A DNA stretch of 64,000 nucleotides from Liolophura sinensis (Eukaryota > Mollusca > Polyplacophora > Chitonida > Chitonidae), in NCBI RefSeq assembly GCF_032854445.1, contig NC_088295.1, positions 36,428,510-36,492,509 of the forward strand, written 5' to 3'. The position numbers and the translations under genes are program-made. The notes under the pieces are model-generated. The model was not told where the DNA came from and made no database searches. It saw only the letters and a list, made by a program, of their open reading frames with translations. Shown here piece by piece: positions 24,393 to 35,598 of the stretch (positions are counted from its first letter, which is position 1; each line of letters opens with the position of its first letter).

Positions 24393-24837
24393 TTACATCC
24401 ACGATCCAGTTTGGGCTGTAAGCCAATTCTTCCAAGATTCTCTCAAGAAGGCGTTCTTTGGAGAGAACATTGCATGGAAAAAAAGGTTCGTTCAGTACCG
24501 ATACGGAGCTTAACGACACCCCTCCGATAAATAGCGACGTTTGCAGATTTCCATCGATGTAAAGTCGAAGCAAATTCTAACACTGATCACCGTCAAGATC
24601 TTGTTACAAGTGTAAATCCCTGGGTAGAGGACTCCACTCGGCCGTCTATCGTGCTGTAGCCCTTTCTACACGTCAGAGTGCGCACAGCGTCTTTGAAACC
24701 TGTAAAATTATGAAACGTAAATGAATTGTCATAAATAGCTTAATTGCACAGTATTTAATTGCATGTATGGAAGTCAGATTAGGCCATCATCGTGGTATCG
24801 TTCCCTTGCCCCGGGACACAACACAATGGCATGATTA

Positions 24838-25005
24838 CACGAAGCGATGAAACTATGATACGACGTTACGATGGTACGAAACGATGACACGACGATGGTC
24901 ACATCGTATCATCGCTTTGTGCCATCGTGTCATTGCTTCGTGCCGCCGTCTTTCGTGACATTGTTCCATCGCTTCGCATCATCGTGCCATCGTCGGGCGA
25001 TGGAG
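24838..25005. repeat. CATCG-type repeat arranged as a foldback
   Basis: The left half (gaagcgatgaaactatgata to about 24897) is built of gatgg/tacga blocks. The right half (from catcgtatcatcgctttgtg) is built of the reverse-complement block ccatcgtgtcatygcttcgt, repeated about four times. The two halves can pair around the junction near 24900. Confidence 0.75.
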
Positions 25006-25164
25006 ATCGACACCAGAGTAATTTATGCAGTCACAATCAATGGCATGATGTCGTCTACATCATATCACGTATGTTCAATTACCTGATGTATAGTCTACAT
25101 TTACCCATTTAATTACGTGATTGGTGTTTCGCTGATGAAGCAAGAATTCTTCATTTATTTGATC

Positions 25165-25250
25165 ACGGTCAGGTGGAGGAAATCAAATTAAACCACCACC
25201 AGAGTAAACCACCGCCAGTTTAATAGTTGACAAACCTCCTGATCTGGAAA
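25165..25250 (+). repeat. Dispersed repeat fragment, third and weakest copy
   Basis: ggtggaggaaatcaaattaa then agttgacaaacctcc resembles the repeats at 3055 and 17985, with an internal duplication of the aaaccaccrcc motif. Confidence 0.3.
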
Positions 25251-25910
25251 CTTGCTGCGTTTAGCGTCGCACTGAAGACAACACTTCAGTGAATGATCTG
25301 GCGGATACGTTGGGTCCACATATTGACTGGAGACGTTAATCGGACAATCACCGGTTTAATATAGTCTGTATATTGTCTGTTCACGCGTGAAGGTTGGATT
25401 AAGATTGGGAGACTTCTATGGTTGTTGTATTTTTGGCGACGCTGTCTTTATTCATGACATGGTCCTGGTCGAAATAAAGGCAGAAGCTGGATGTTTCCAT
25501 CTTAAGACTGCGCTCATGCACATTTTCGTCATCATACAGACAGCCTACACATGTTAGACTCAGATGTAGTAGCACATAAAGTTGTTTGAAACGTTAAAAC
25601 TGTTACAATAGCTCAGTGCAACCCCCCATGCACTGATCGCCTAGACTTAGTTGTAATATTTTAGTCCATAACAGTAGTATTTATGGCCTCTCCACACGGC
25701 GGGTGCGGGAATGGCATTATACTTTGGGTGATAGTGAGGCAGCGCTACGAAAATAACAGCACAGATAGAAACAGCCACTGACAGAGGCATTTATAATAGG
25801 GCATGTTAAGTCCAAATTTATTCTGTGTATATGCTCTGTTTTTCTAGTTTGCTGGGATTGACAGACTCCTCTCCTTGCAACTTCGTCTTGACGTCGCTGA
25901 CAATTCGAGG
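25251..25910. other. Nothing recognised
   Basis: No gene or repeat seen. Confidence 0.5.
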
Positions 25911-25913
25911 GGC

Positions 25914-26178
25914 GGGGCCACCATGGCCGAAGGGGTTAGCACGCCATCACGGCGCAATGACCCAGGAGCCTCTCGCCTATGCGTTTGCTGTGAGTTCAAG
26001 TCCACCTCATGCTGGCTTTCTCTCCGGCCGTAAGTTGGGAGGTCCTGCAGCAACCTGCGGATGGTCGTGGGTTCTCCCGAGCTCTGCTCTGTTTCCTCCC
26101 ACCATAATGTTGGCCACCGCCGTATAACTGAAATATTCTTGAGTACAGCGTAAAACACCAATCATGTAAATAAATAAA
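25914..26178 (+). mobile_element. Full-length SINE family 1
   Basis: All parts are present: head (ccatggccgaaggggttagc), B box (gagttcaagtccacctc), left body (ggctttctctccggccgtaa), conserved domain (gcggatggtcgtgggttctc), tail (aatattcttgagtacagcgt) and aaataaataaa end. No clear target duplication was seen. Confidence 0.93.
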
Positions 26179-26281
26179 TTGGAAGGCCCTTGATTGGTCA
26201 CAATGAGCGGTTGATGGTGTTCGTATGGTTGTTTTCTCAGTTCTAACGTTCGTTATAGATCACTTATCTTTCAACTTGATC

Positions 26282-26605
26282 ACCGGCCCGGATAGCACAG
26301 TCCACTTCGGGACCGGTAGATCCAGGATCAATCCTTGATCGAGTCACACCTCGCTTGGCATTCAGCATCAAGGGGATGGTGCAACGACTGGTTGACCCGT
26401 ATCAGTATAACGGCTCGGGCGGGGCGGATTACTTGCCTTCGGTAAGTCGTCTCAGTGAAGCAGCACTAGATAAAAGAGCGGTGGAAGTCTGTCCTGCTAC
26501 AAGGAGGCAAATTACACGTACATGCGCCCTACGGATTCCTTCGTCGTCATATGACTGAAAAATTGTTGAGTACGACGTTAAACCCCAAGCACTCACCCAC
26601 TCACT
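26282..26605 (+). mobile_element. SINE family 2, near full length
   Basis: The head (cggatagcacagtccacttc; gtagatccaggatcaatcc) and body differ from family 1, but the tail (atgactgaaaaattgttgag then tacgacgttaaacccc) resembles the family 1 tail. It ends in a tcac-rich simple repeat. The head of this family recurs at 27585-27665 and, diverged, at 62676-62745. Confidence 0.8.
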
Positions 26606-27584
26606 CAACTTGATCAAAGGTCGGTGAATCACCCCGGGTACACATCAAGCCTTAAAACCGATGGCATTCGTATAAACTGATGAAAAATGTATGACGCTAA
26701 ATCACATGCAAATAAATAAATAAATTGTTATTTATGTCACATGTTGGATATATTTTGTCTCCAAACTGAAATTTCTTTATTCTAGACTAAAGCACATACC
26801 ACGCATAACGCGTTACACTCTTCTGAACAACCAGCTATACTGTAGTTTTAAATCTTAACTGGAAACAACAACAGCACGGCTACGGTGTTGTGGGTTCTGT
26901 AGAAATTGCATACAGTACACAACAAGTAACATAATATCCTAAATGACCAGACAGTTCAGACCGCAGTACCCCATGCTGGGTCTGGCAAAAGTGAAAATAT
27001 AGGCTTTATCTGACGGCATTTTGCCATATCAGATGTGTCACTACATTACCTGACTCAGTGAAATTTGTCATCAGAAATAATAATATCCCAAAGTACGGAA
27101 GTGAAGAACAGCAGAAAAACGCTTTCTGGCAGCCATATGCGCAGCGCATTTTCATTACGAATATGAAATTAGTCCGCCACACGTCCAGATGTATTATACA
27201 AACAGCAAGTAATTCCCGAGAAAAATGTCACCATGTATAATCATTAGCCATGTGTGCATGCTGGCCAGACTACACTGTCTTGTCAGCTGTACTTAGTCTA
27301 TGCCACAGGATCCCATTAGATGATGCTTTATCATCTTTTTATTTGCAAATGAGCCAGGATAGCCAACAGCCTAAAAAAGGAAAACAGATAAGAAAATTCG
27401 ATTTTGAGTTCAAAAGAAAGTTTGGTTAAGGCGTCTTCACTTGATATCCATCTTTTTGTGAGTACGAAGTACTGTTCTACAAGTAAATGTCTCCGAAATC
27501 TGCGCTCAGGTATTAATTCATGTTAGAAGCTATGTGTGTCGATGGTAGCGGCAAATGACCTGAGTTTATCGGGGGTTTACCGTC
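26606..27584. other. Nothing recognised
   Basis: No gene or repeat seen. The 61-codon frame at 27058 has no recognised features. Confidence 0.5.
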
Positions 27585-27665
27585 CCCGATGGCTCCGTTG
27601 TTGGAGCGTCCGCTTCAGGGGCGGTAGATCCAGGGTCAGCCCAGGGTCTTTCTGAGACACATTTC
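27585..27665 (+). mobile_element. SINE family 2 head only
   Basis: gatggctccgttgttggagc then gtccgcttcaggggcggtag and atccagggtcagccc correspond to the family 2 head. The body and tail are missing. Confidence 0.7.
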
Positions 27666-29330
27666 TATTTTTCTATGCTGTTGTAGCACTTGTTTAGTTG
27701 TTCGCTGTCGCTTTTGTGTAACGCCAATGTGTCAATTAAGGAACATGTTGTCAGCTTGGGAGAAAACTGTTGTGCAGGGACGGGCATTCAGGAAGAACAT
27801 TCACCTGACAGACAGTACACCTGTCAAGCTGGCGTTGCTTGGTAACCTCTGGGGTAAACACCTGACACCTGCTAACTACCCGTGGAAATGGACAATTTGC
27901 CAAAGGTGACACTTTGTATTACAATAAACTTGGCTTTACTTTGGAGTTTCTACGGCAAACACCTGGGCCCGAGTTGACGAAACTTCTGAAGTTCTCTGAA
28001 AGACTTCGATGATTCAGCATGAAGTGTTTCTAATAAACTTTACTCAAATACTACTTAAACATGGTATTATGTTGCTGAAGCAAAACACTTTTGCTTAAGC
28101 AAACACACTTTTTTGAAAGGATAAGACAGAATGCTATCACATTGAGTGGCTTAAGCTGTGAAGTAGCCTTTACCAATTCACTCCATCAAGTGACATGTGA
28201 TCACACAGAGCTGCACAAGACATAATTTTGAGACAGTTTATAACGAATTAGTGACGTGTAACCGAAGGGCCATTTCACAAAGACAGGTCTGTATCATTTA
28301 CGGATCACCACAGATGTACAGTCAGTAGATTCACAAGCCGTGTAATATTCAAATTTTGTCAAGCAGTAGCATGCCGTCTCGGTCCAAACCGCATTCACCT
28401 CATCAAATAATTTGTCGTTTATTTTAGCCTTTAGTCAGCAGTTTCTAAAGAACACATTTCAGAGTCAGTGCAAAATTCATTAGGGATGCCGACGAATTTT
28501 CAAAATATTTTTCTCTGAATCTATTAGAACTGAAGAATTTAAATTTTGCTCCTTCGTCTTTCTGTCGTACAGGGGGGTGTTGTTTTCTGTTTTCTTTACA
28601 GTAAAGTTATTGAAACGCCGTGTTCACTAGGTCAGCACTGCTTTCACCTTAGAGACCACCGCTACAATACTAAAGCATAAAATACAGCGACAGTCGAATG
28701 CCTAGATCAGCCTCAGTCGTGCATAGATTTATTTTCATTTGTTTCAGAAATGAGCATGGAGCTAGTTGTACAACAATCCCATAGTGATTTTGTAAATATT
28801 TTACAGGGGTCAGCACAACCCCTCCAGAGGCTACGACCTGAACCTACCCCGGCCGCGCATCTGCAGTTAAACAGGGTTGTTGGAGTACCTTGTAAATGCT
28901 ATACAAGGTCTACTGTATCAACAGGTTAAGCAGTGGAAGAAATATTCTTCCAATTCCCGAATAAAAAAAAATTTTTCACTTGGGCCTTAATCGGGGAAGG
29001 AGGGCGGGGGGGGGGGGGGGGAGGGGTGTTAATTTGCACTAGAGTAAATGTGACGTCACTTCGCTCTCGATAATGGGGACGTGCCTAAGCTGTGTCAAGA
29101 CGAAATTTCACTAAACTTTTACTGGGTTGGAACAAATAAAAAAAAATAATAAATGTAGGTTTAAGAAACTTTGAATGGCAGTCTTTCAGTGGACATAAAC
29201 AGTAGTCAGGTGCTGTCTTTCAGTTTAGGCAAAAACACATCGGAAGTATCTTGAAGCTGGTTTCAGACACTCCTACATATGGACATAGACAGTTTCGTCA
29301 AGCGTGACACTTTTTATAAGCATGACTTAC
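27666..29330. other. No exon recognised; possible zone for the missing GPCR 3' exon
   Basis: Includes an ATG-started 60-codon frame at 27727-27909 (no family recognised), an aataaa near 27923 and a G run at 29008-29021. The C-terminal exon of the GPCR must lie below 29330 on the minus strand, but I could not identify it here or further left. Confidence 0.4.
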
Positions 29331-29439
29331 CTCGTCGGAAGTTCTCGTTAAACCAAGCGTAAATGATTGGATTAATGGCACTGTTAGCATAGGCCAGATA
29401 CAGGGCGATGAAATGAAACTGATGAAACCAATTTCCCAA
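29331..29439 (-). CDS. Class A neuropeptide-type GPCR, exon 4 (TM7 and helix 8)
   Basis: Exon of 109 bp encoding residues 306-341 plus the first base of the next codon. The acceptor is aacctcag before 29439 and the donor gaggtaagt begins the intron at 29330 (phase 1). It carries TM7 with LAYANSAINPIIYAWF, that is the NPxxY motif at 328-332, followed by the helix 8 start NENFRR. It joins exon 3 in phase 0. The receptor's C-terminal tail, with stop codon and any palmitoylated Cys, is not included and must be encoded further down the minus strand. Confidence 0.93.
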
Positions 29440-29715
29440 CTGAGGTTCAAAAGACAAGAAAAAAAGTTGAGCGCAACAATTAGTACATTTCTGAGTTTGA
29501 GATTCACTCAAATCTTAATAAAAATGTTCATCTATAGTATCCGTCTTTTAAATCTTCTTTAAATATTTGACAAAATACGCGTTGTTGCTAATTTAAAACA
29601 AAAGCTTAAACAGTACAAGTGGAAAAGTGTAAGAGATAAATTTTCCTTCTTCTACAGAGGTATGACCGTTTTAAAAACACGACATAATTATATAGAAAGA
29701 GGTAAGCATACTTAC

Positions 29716-29820
29716 CGGTTCTCTGGTGTCTGGTCGGTGTTCCGAATACATGATAGTTATTTGGAATGGGAGCCAGCAGACTCCGAACACCGTCATTAAA
29801 ATGACCAACATAATGATTAC
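29716..29820 (-). CDS. Class A neuropeptide-type GPCR, exon 3 (TM6)
   Basis: Exon of 105 bp, 35 codons (residues 271-305), phase 0 at both ends. The acceptor is tatgtttcag before 29820 and the donor ccggtaagt starts the intron at 29715. It encodes TM6 with FGVCWLPFQ (the CWxP motif at 285-288) and extracellular loop 3 (YSEHRPDTREP). The intron to exon 4 is only 276 bp, whereas the one before it is 10.5 kb. Confidence 0.93.
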
Positions 29821-31590
29821 CTGAAACATATAAAAAAACACAATAATTACATTCCCTAGGTAACGGATGTTTAATACCTTGCTAAGGTTAATATATGGAT
29901 ACGAACAAGAGAAGACTGTGAGAGTTACCTCTGAACTAATGGAGTTTCCTGAGCTTATGGCACATTTATTTGACTTCATGAAAAAACACCAGACTATATA
30001 CTAAAATCAAACGTTAAGTGTTCGGTTGAATTCTACGCCTTTCCTTTGATCTCTTGACTAGATAAACCGCGTGGAAAACTACAAATACCTCTGGATTAAA
30101 ACAAAGCACTGCACAATGGAAACAGTTGCCTTAGTGTTTCTATCGCATTGCCTATGACAACGCTAAAACATTGCCACCTGTCACGCTATCCCCCTACGGT
30201 ACCACCTAGTCACTGTTCTATCGTCTAAGGAATAAGTGTCAGCAAGTGTCATTCTTAAACCTTTCGATGTGTGTAAAGTTGTCAAGCGTGACATTAGAGG
30301 GTTTGGACACACAGCCCTCAGCAGTATATTGACTGAGTGCACTTGTAAGATGTTCGCTAAGGGTTTTACACAACCGAGCCATGTCTCGGTTGTTTGACAG
30401 CATTAATGATTGGCGATGCCCGGATAGGATATCCAAAGACAATTGATCTGTATTATTACAAAATATAATAACAAGGACATTCGTGCTATCGCTATCTTAA
30501 AAACAGTTTCAAATGGCTTTAACAATTTATCTGAAGTTTGTTTGCATGTATATTTTGAAACACATTTGTCTCTTGGTTGTTTTTGCTTTTTAGTGACGTC
30601 ATGTTCATCCAAAAATGTTTCTGGTTCTATCAGATTGTCACTACGACATGGTTATTTATTGCAGGTGTGGTGTAAAGCCATAGCCGTTGATTCATTAATA
30701 AACTTCGTGTGTCCACCCTATACATCATATATTTTGTACATAATATTCTTAAGACACCTTAACTGGATTCACCACCGCTTCTAGAGGGATTCAGTCAGTG
30801 TTTCTCTTAAATCTTATTATTGTTGCTGTCAACTGATAGACTTGAGTCCATTGTCACAAAAATACGTAAATACATCTTTTGTAATTTTAATCATAACTTA
30901 AGTCGCCTTTACATAGCACCTGTCGCAGAGAAATTTGACTCATGAAGTTATTTGTTTTGTGGCCCAATGAGTGCTGTATATTGCAATTATGAGTTCTGAT
31001 TCACAAAGTACAAATATGTATTTACGTGCAACATAAATATTTCATATGCAAGACATTGCTCTGTAATGTCAAAGGCGGGTTGTTCACCTCGATCTTCTTC
31101 ATCAATGGCACGGACTGTCGTCGTAAGTGGGATGTCACTGAACACCAATAAATCCAATCAATGTATTAAGCCATGACAAGTTATTCCGCATATTCCAGAA
31201 GAGAATTCTTTGTTTGAGAAAATATAAGGATACCAACAGTGAAGCCATGCCACTCTTGGTATTTTGTTGATGAATAAAAATAGCTGAGCAAAACAATTCC
31301 TGTCTAGACAGTCAGCAATATTACCCTGACATACTGGCAGAAGGCATAAGGTTATTTATATTTAGACGCAGGGAGGTAATGAGTAAAGCATGCATGATTG
31401 TGAAATAGTCATTCTAATATTTCTGATATAATATGGAATGGCGTGTTGCATGCGTGAATGTGTGAGTCGGTTTCCTTAGCCTGACTTAAATGAAAGCAGA
31501 GTGATGCCTTATCTACGCATACCGGTGGAGTTGAGAGGCTTCAGCCTTCCACGGGACTTTTCTCTTCCATACCAACAGACAGGGAATGTA
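29821..31590. other. GPCR intron 2, 3' part: nothing recognised
   Basis: AT-rich intronic DNA with short chance frames. Confidence 0.5.
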
Positions 31591-31599
31591 ACGACCATT

Positions 31600-32260
31600 T
31601 TGACTATTTGCATTCTCACATTCCTCTGACCACGTCCTGTCGTCCATTAAATAGACGAACACATGCATCATTATCCAATCAGTCCTCCAGCCACTTGGCA
31701 ATATGAATCCAGTGGTCAATAACAGATCTTTCCGGCGACAATTTGGGGCGTATGAGTTCACTGACCACAGTGACACAAGTCTGTGTGTCCTCTTTCTCAT
31801 TCAGCAGATGTGTATCCTTTACTTCACATTTATACAGCCGTCTTGTTGTACGCGCCTATTTTGGGTCTATGAATCCATTTGGGTTCATGCCTTCGCTCCT
31901 CACCCAGACATTAATTCGTTGATTATCCAGCAGATGAAGAGAAACCCATCTCCCACCAATCAACTATGTAACCATCTGGTCGTTGAGGATAAGTTATTCA
32001 CCACTAGTGATCACTTGCTTTACGAGCTCATTCATCACATCAATACTGTTCTGCTGAGGCATTTAACGGATAAATACTCGCATCTGTCCGATCAGTCATG
32101 TAACCATCTGGTTTTATGAATACAATGGGCATTCTGTGCTTGTTAATGATTTCACTCATCAGCCCGACATCATTGTGTTGATGGCCTAAGTTGCATGGAC
32201 ACAGCCATCGGTGAGACATAATAAACCGTTGACATGTCAGATGCACTCCAACCACCGTTT
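31600..32260. repeat. Possible decayed tandem repeat, about 130-bp period
   Basis: The phrase atgtaaccatctggt recurs at 31966 and 32097, each followed by related text (ctcattcatcac versus ctcatcagcccgac, then tgttctgctgagg versus tgtgttgatggc). Looser echoes occur upstream (tatgaatccatttggg, atgaatccagtgg). It explains the 138-codon frame at 31703-32119. Confidence 0.4.
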
Positions 32261-33269
32261 GTCACCAACCCATTGGGCAGAAATGAATGGCCTGCACAAA
32301 AAGGTTTGATTTATGTTTCGTTTCCTCCAAGCGTTCGAGCAACAGATGTGGGCAGGAGAAAATGACCCTGGTGCTCAAGAAGTACCCTACTTATTCCACT
32401 GACACGAGCATAACATGTTTAATTAGATTTACGATTGACATGTTCAGCACATTTTGTAAATGACGGCGAGAGCAAAGCGCAAGTGTCGTCTGTTTGAATT
32501 CACTCATAATGCTTTGCATTTCTAATGGAATATTTCCATCTGGCAAATATCGAACTAGTGAAAGAGAAGAATGTTCTTATCATCTAAAACCTATCTGCTT
32601 CAAATTCAAGCCAAGAACTATATATAGTTTCTACTAGTTAAAATTTCAACCAACATTTCCTTCAACTAATTACAGGTGAACATTTATAGATTTCAAACAA
32701 TTAATTTAGATACTCATCTCTAAAGTCTACAATACTGCAACCATAAATCAAGTACACATCTTAAATAAAATGTGTGCCAGAGCTAATTCTGAGGTAATTT
32801 AAGCACCAATAGTAACTTATATTGGCAGGTGAAAGCTGCTTAACCATAGGATTAAACTATGCAAGTGACTGACTTGGCCAAATTTGTAATGATACATTTA
32901 AATCAGCGATCATGCAGCACAAGCTATCCACTGAGGCACCTCTGAAAAATGACCCTCTTGAGAATAAACTGTTCCTAATTTGATTCTGCGATGTTACAGT
33001 TTGCAGCCTCTATTGAATCCTATCCCGTTCGTGAATATTAATGCATGGAGACACAAACTATTTCCCTAGGGTATCAATTAACGCCAAAGAATTAAAACCA
33101 ATTTGCAGGCTTAAGTCACTCATTCAGAGGGCAGACCACAGCCATCACGTCAGTGACAGAACTATATGACAGGCTACAGCGTAGTGAAAGTTTGACATTT
33201 GTCATTAAACACAACTGTTAACGAGTCGACGTCCTGACACAACGAGCACTATAAATAAACAGGGTGAGG

Positions 33270-33340
33270 ATATAGCGTAGCTCAGTTGCTACAAGACGTT
33301 GTGCTACACGTGTCAAATGAATTCGAATTCCCTTCATCCT
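33270..33340 (+). mobile_element. Possible tRNA-like SINE head
   Basis: gtagctcagttgctacaaga resembles an A box, and gaattcgaattcc about 45 bases further on resembles a B box. The fold was not tested, and the intervening sequence does not look like a functional tRNA. Confidence 0.4.
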
Positions 33341-33459
33341 ACAAGCCACCTACTGTTATCTTTTTGTGTACTTTATTTATCACTAATCATTTTTTGCACG
33401 GTACTGTACTTACATCGGTGTTGTCGTCTGGTTACCTTCACTTTACTTTTCTTTATGAT

Positions 33460-34035
33460 ATGATTTATTTCTAGATATTGTTTCCATCGATAAATTAACT
33501 TTGACTTGCCACATTGCTCATATCACTAAGAAAATATCCAGAAATGTCGGTATACTAAACCATATTAGAAACTGTTTATATCCAAAAACCATCTGCATAC
33601 TGTACAACTCGCTCATCTTTCCATACCTAACCTACGCAAATCCACTCTGGGGTAACACCTTCCCACCTCATCTACAATTTATACTGCACCTCCAAACATT
33701 GCCTTTTCACATAGACTTGATCATACTGAACCAATATTCAGAAAACTAAAGTTTTTAATATCTTTCAGATAAATAAGTTTACCTCTGCTTTGTTATCTTC
33801 CTATCTACGTTTCTATTTCTCAAAGCAATTAAATATTCATAATTATCCAACCAGAAATCACAACTTCAATCTTCATATCCCATTCTACTATACGAACCTA
33901 TTCTCTACGCATACTGCGTGTTACTAGGGCTCGGGAATGGAACAAATTGACATTTGACCTCAAAACAGCAATTCCTTTTTCACATTTCAAGTGTAAGCTA
34001 AAGTATCATCTTACACTTTGACCTCCATGTATATA
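33460..34035 (+). pseudogene. LINE 3' fragment (C-terminal part of the RT ORF)
   Basis: Decayed C-terminal part of a non-LTR retrotransposon ORF2, downstream of the catalytic palm. Readable blocks: FLDIVSIDKLTLTCHI (from 33468), KKISRNVGILNHIRNCLYPK, ILYNSLIFPYLTYANPLWGN, then in a shifted frame FNIFQINKFTSALL (near 33752) and NIHNYPTRNHNFNLHIPF (near 33831). The order fits the thumb and connection region of Jockey/CR1-like LINEs. Frameshifts and stops occur, and the endonuclease and RT palm are absent, as in a 5'-truncated insertion. It lies in intron 2 of the GPCR on the opposite strand. Confidence 0.8.
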
Positions 34036-35510
34036 AGCTCCCTTCTTGTTATTTCGTATATGTATTTATATGTGTCATTATACACTGTATTACGTTATAT
34101 GTTAGATTCATTTAATCACGACATACCAATGGCCCACGTTTCAACAATGCAATAATTGTATGGGATATAACAAATCTGTCACCAAACTTTACTCAGGCCA
34201 TGCGATTGTAATCAGTACATACTTATATTGTGAAAAAATAAAAAATAATAATACTAATCAGCATTCCCTTAGCCAAGAAAAGTGTTCTGATCATTTTACC
34301 AAATTTTCTCTATCAACTCAATCCATACTTTCGCCTACCGCGATCCTGCCGACTAAACGTAACTCCCACGTTACATACAGTCGACAAACCATCCCTCAAT
34401 AAGCTCATCACTAAATCTCTTGAGAACGCAGGCGTACTCAAGTGAGTTTTGCTCACGGTCTGAAGTTATAATGGAACTCCAGTTCGATGTTAGTTGAGCA
34501 TTAAACGTGAGTTCATGAGCATAAAATTCTTAAGTTTAGGAAGATATCAAAATTTCAGCAACGTTTGGCATCTTGCTTACACTCACTCCTTCATAACAAT
34601 TATCCATAGTAGTGTACCCTAAAACCTTTTACCAAATGAATGATTTGTTTTAGTACCTGAAAGTAGATTTTGGAAAAAAATGTGCTTTGAGAGTCATTTT
34701 GGATAAGCTTAATTTATAACGTTTCTAGTCTATAAACTACACAAGACAACGGCATGAACAGATCGGTGACTTTTCAACAACAATAGCGGCTTTGCTTCAC
34801 TCTTGATTTAATGTCCATTTTTCCATAATTATTTACTACAACAACACAAAAACGATGTCCATGATAATATTCAAAGTGGGTTTTAAGTTTTAGAAAATTA
34901 CTATTAAGCCAACATGCTTATGAACTACCTCCCTGGTTTACCTGCATAACAACACAGAAACAATGACGTATTACACAAAGGAACTATTGAGAACACGGTC
35001 TGATTCCGTGCGGTTTATGTTGTGTATTATCCGGGAGTTTCTCCGTGACGCGCATGCGCCAGATGAATTCTGCTACAGTGCCCAATAGGATGTACTACTT
35101 GGCGCTATCAGCACATGTGGTAATACCGTGATTTCATCAGCGATGATATAATTCATAAGTGCATGTAGCTTTGATCAGCTTATGAATGCTGCAATTAATG
35201 CATCTAAGTGCTGCAGGGTATAACTCATATCTCTGTGTGTTAATTAATGCCAATCCCAGTGGTGCAACCAGTAGTATACGTCATCGCAATCCAGATGATG
35301 CAAGAAACTCGAGCTAATGCATGAAACTCTCCACAAACGATTCACCTAACGAGAAATCTCCTTCTCAAGAGCTTGTTTGATATTGCCACAGTTGTGAAAA
35401 TTAAATCCATATCCTGTTTTTACACCTGCAGAGAGTATACATGAACATCACGCTGTTAGAACATTTTGCTTTTATTTAAATGTTTTTGGATGTGTTCCAG
35501 TGTTCATTAT
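34036..35510. other. GPCR intron 2: nothing recognised
   Basis: AT-rich intronic DNA. The LINE's own 3' end may extend to the aaaaaataaaaaataataat stretch near 34233-34253. Confidence 0.4.
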
Positions 35511-35514
35511 ATAT

Positions 35515-35598
35515 AGCGGCCGTAAGTGGGAAGGTCCTTCAGAAACCTGCGGATGGTCGTGGGTTTCCCCCGGGCTCTGCCCGGTTTCCTCCAACCAC
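35515..35598 (+). mobile_element. SINE family 1, internal fragment
   Basis: cggccgtaagtgggaaggtc, cctgcggatggtcgtgggtt and ccgggctctgcccggtttcc are very close to consensus, but both head and tail are missing. The fragment ends abruptly in an AT-rich stretch. Confidence 0.88.

Noticed and set aside
27727-27909. ATG-started 60-codon frame followed by an aataaa
   Set aside because: No family recognised and no splice or promoter support; the signal can occur by chance in AT-rich DNA.
31703-32119. 138-codon plus-strand frame
   Set aside because: Lies in a decayed repeat, has no domain and no splice or start support.
32900-32945. Minus-strand gtgcctcagtggatagcttg resembling a tRNA A box
   Set aside because: No B box or SINE body could be found with it.
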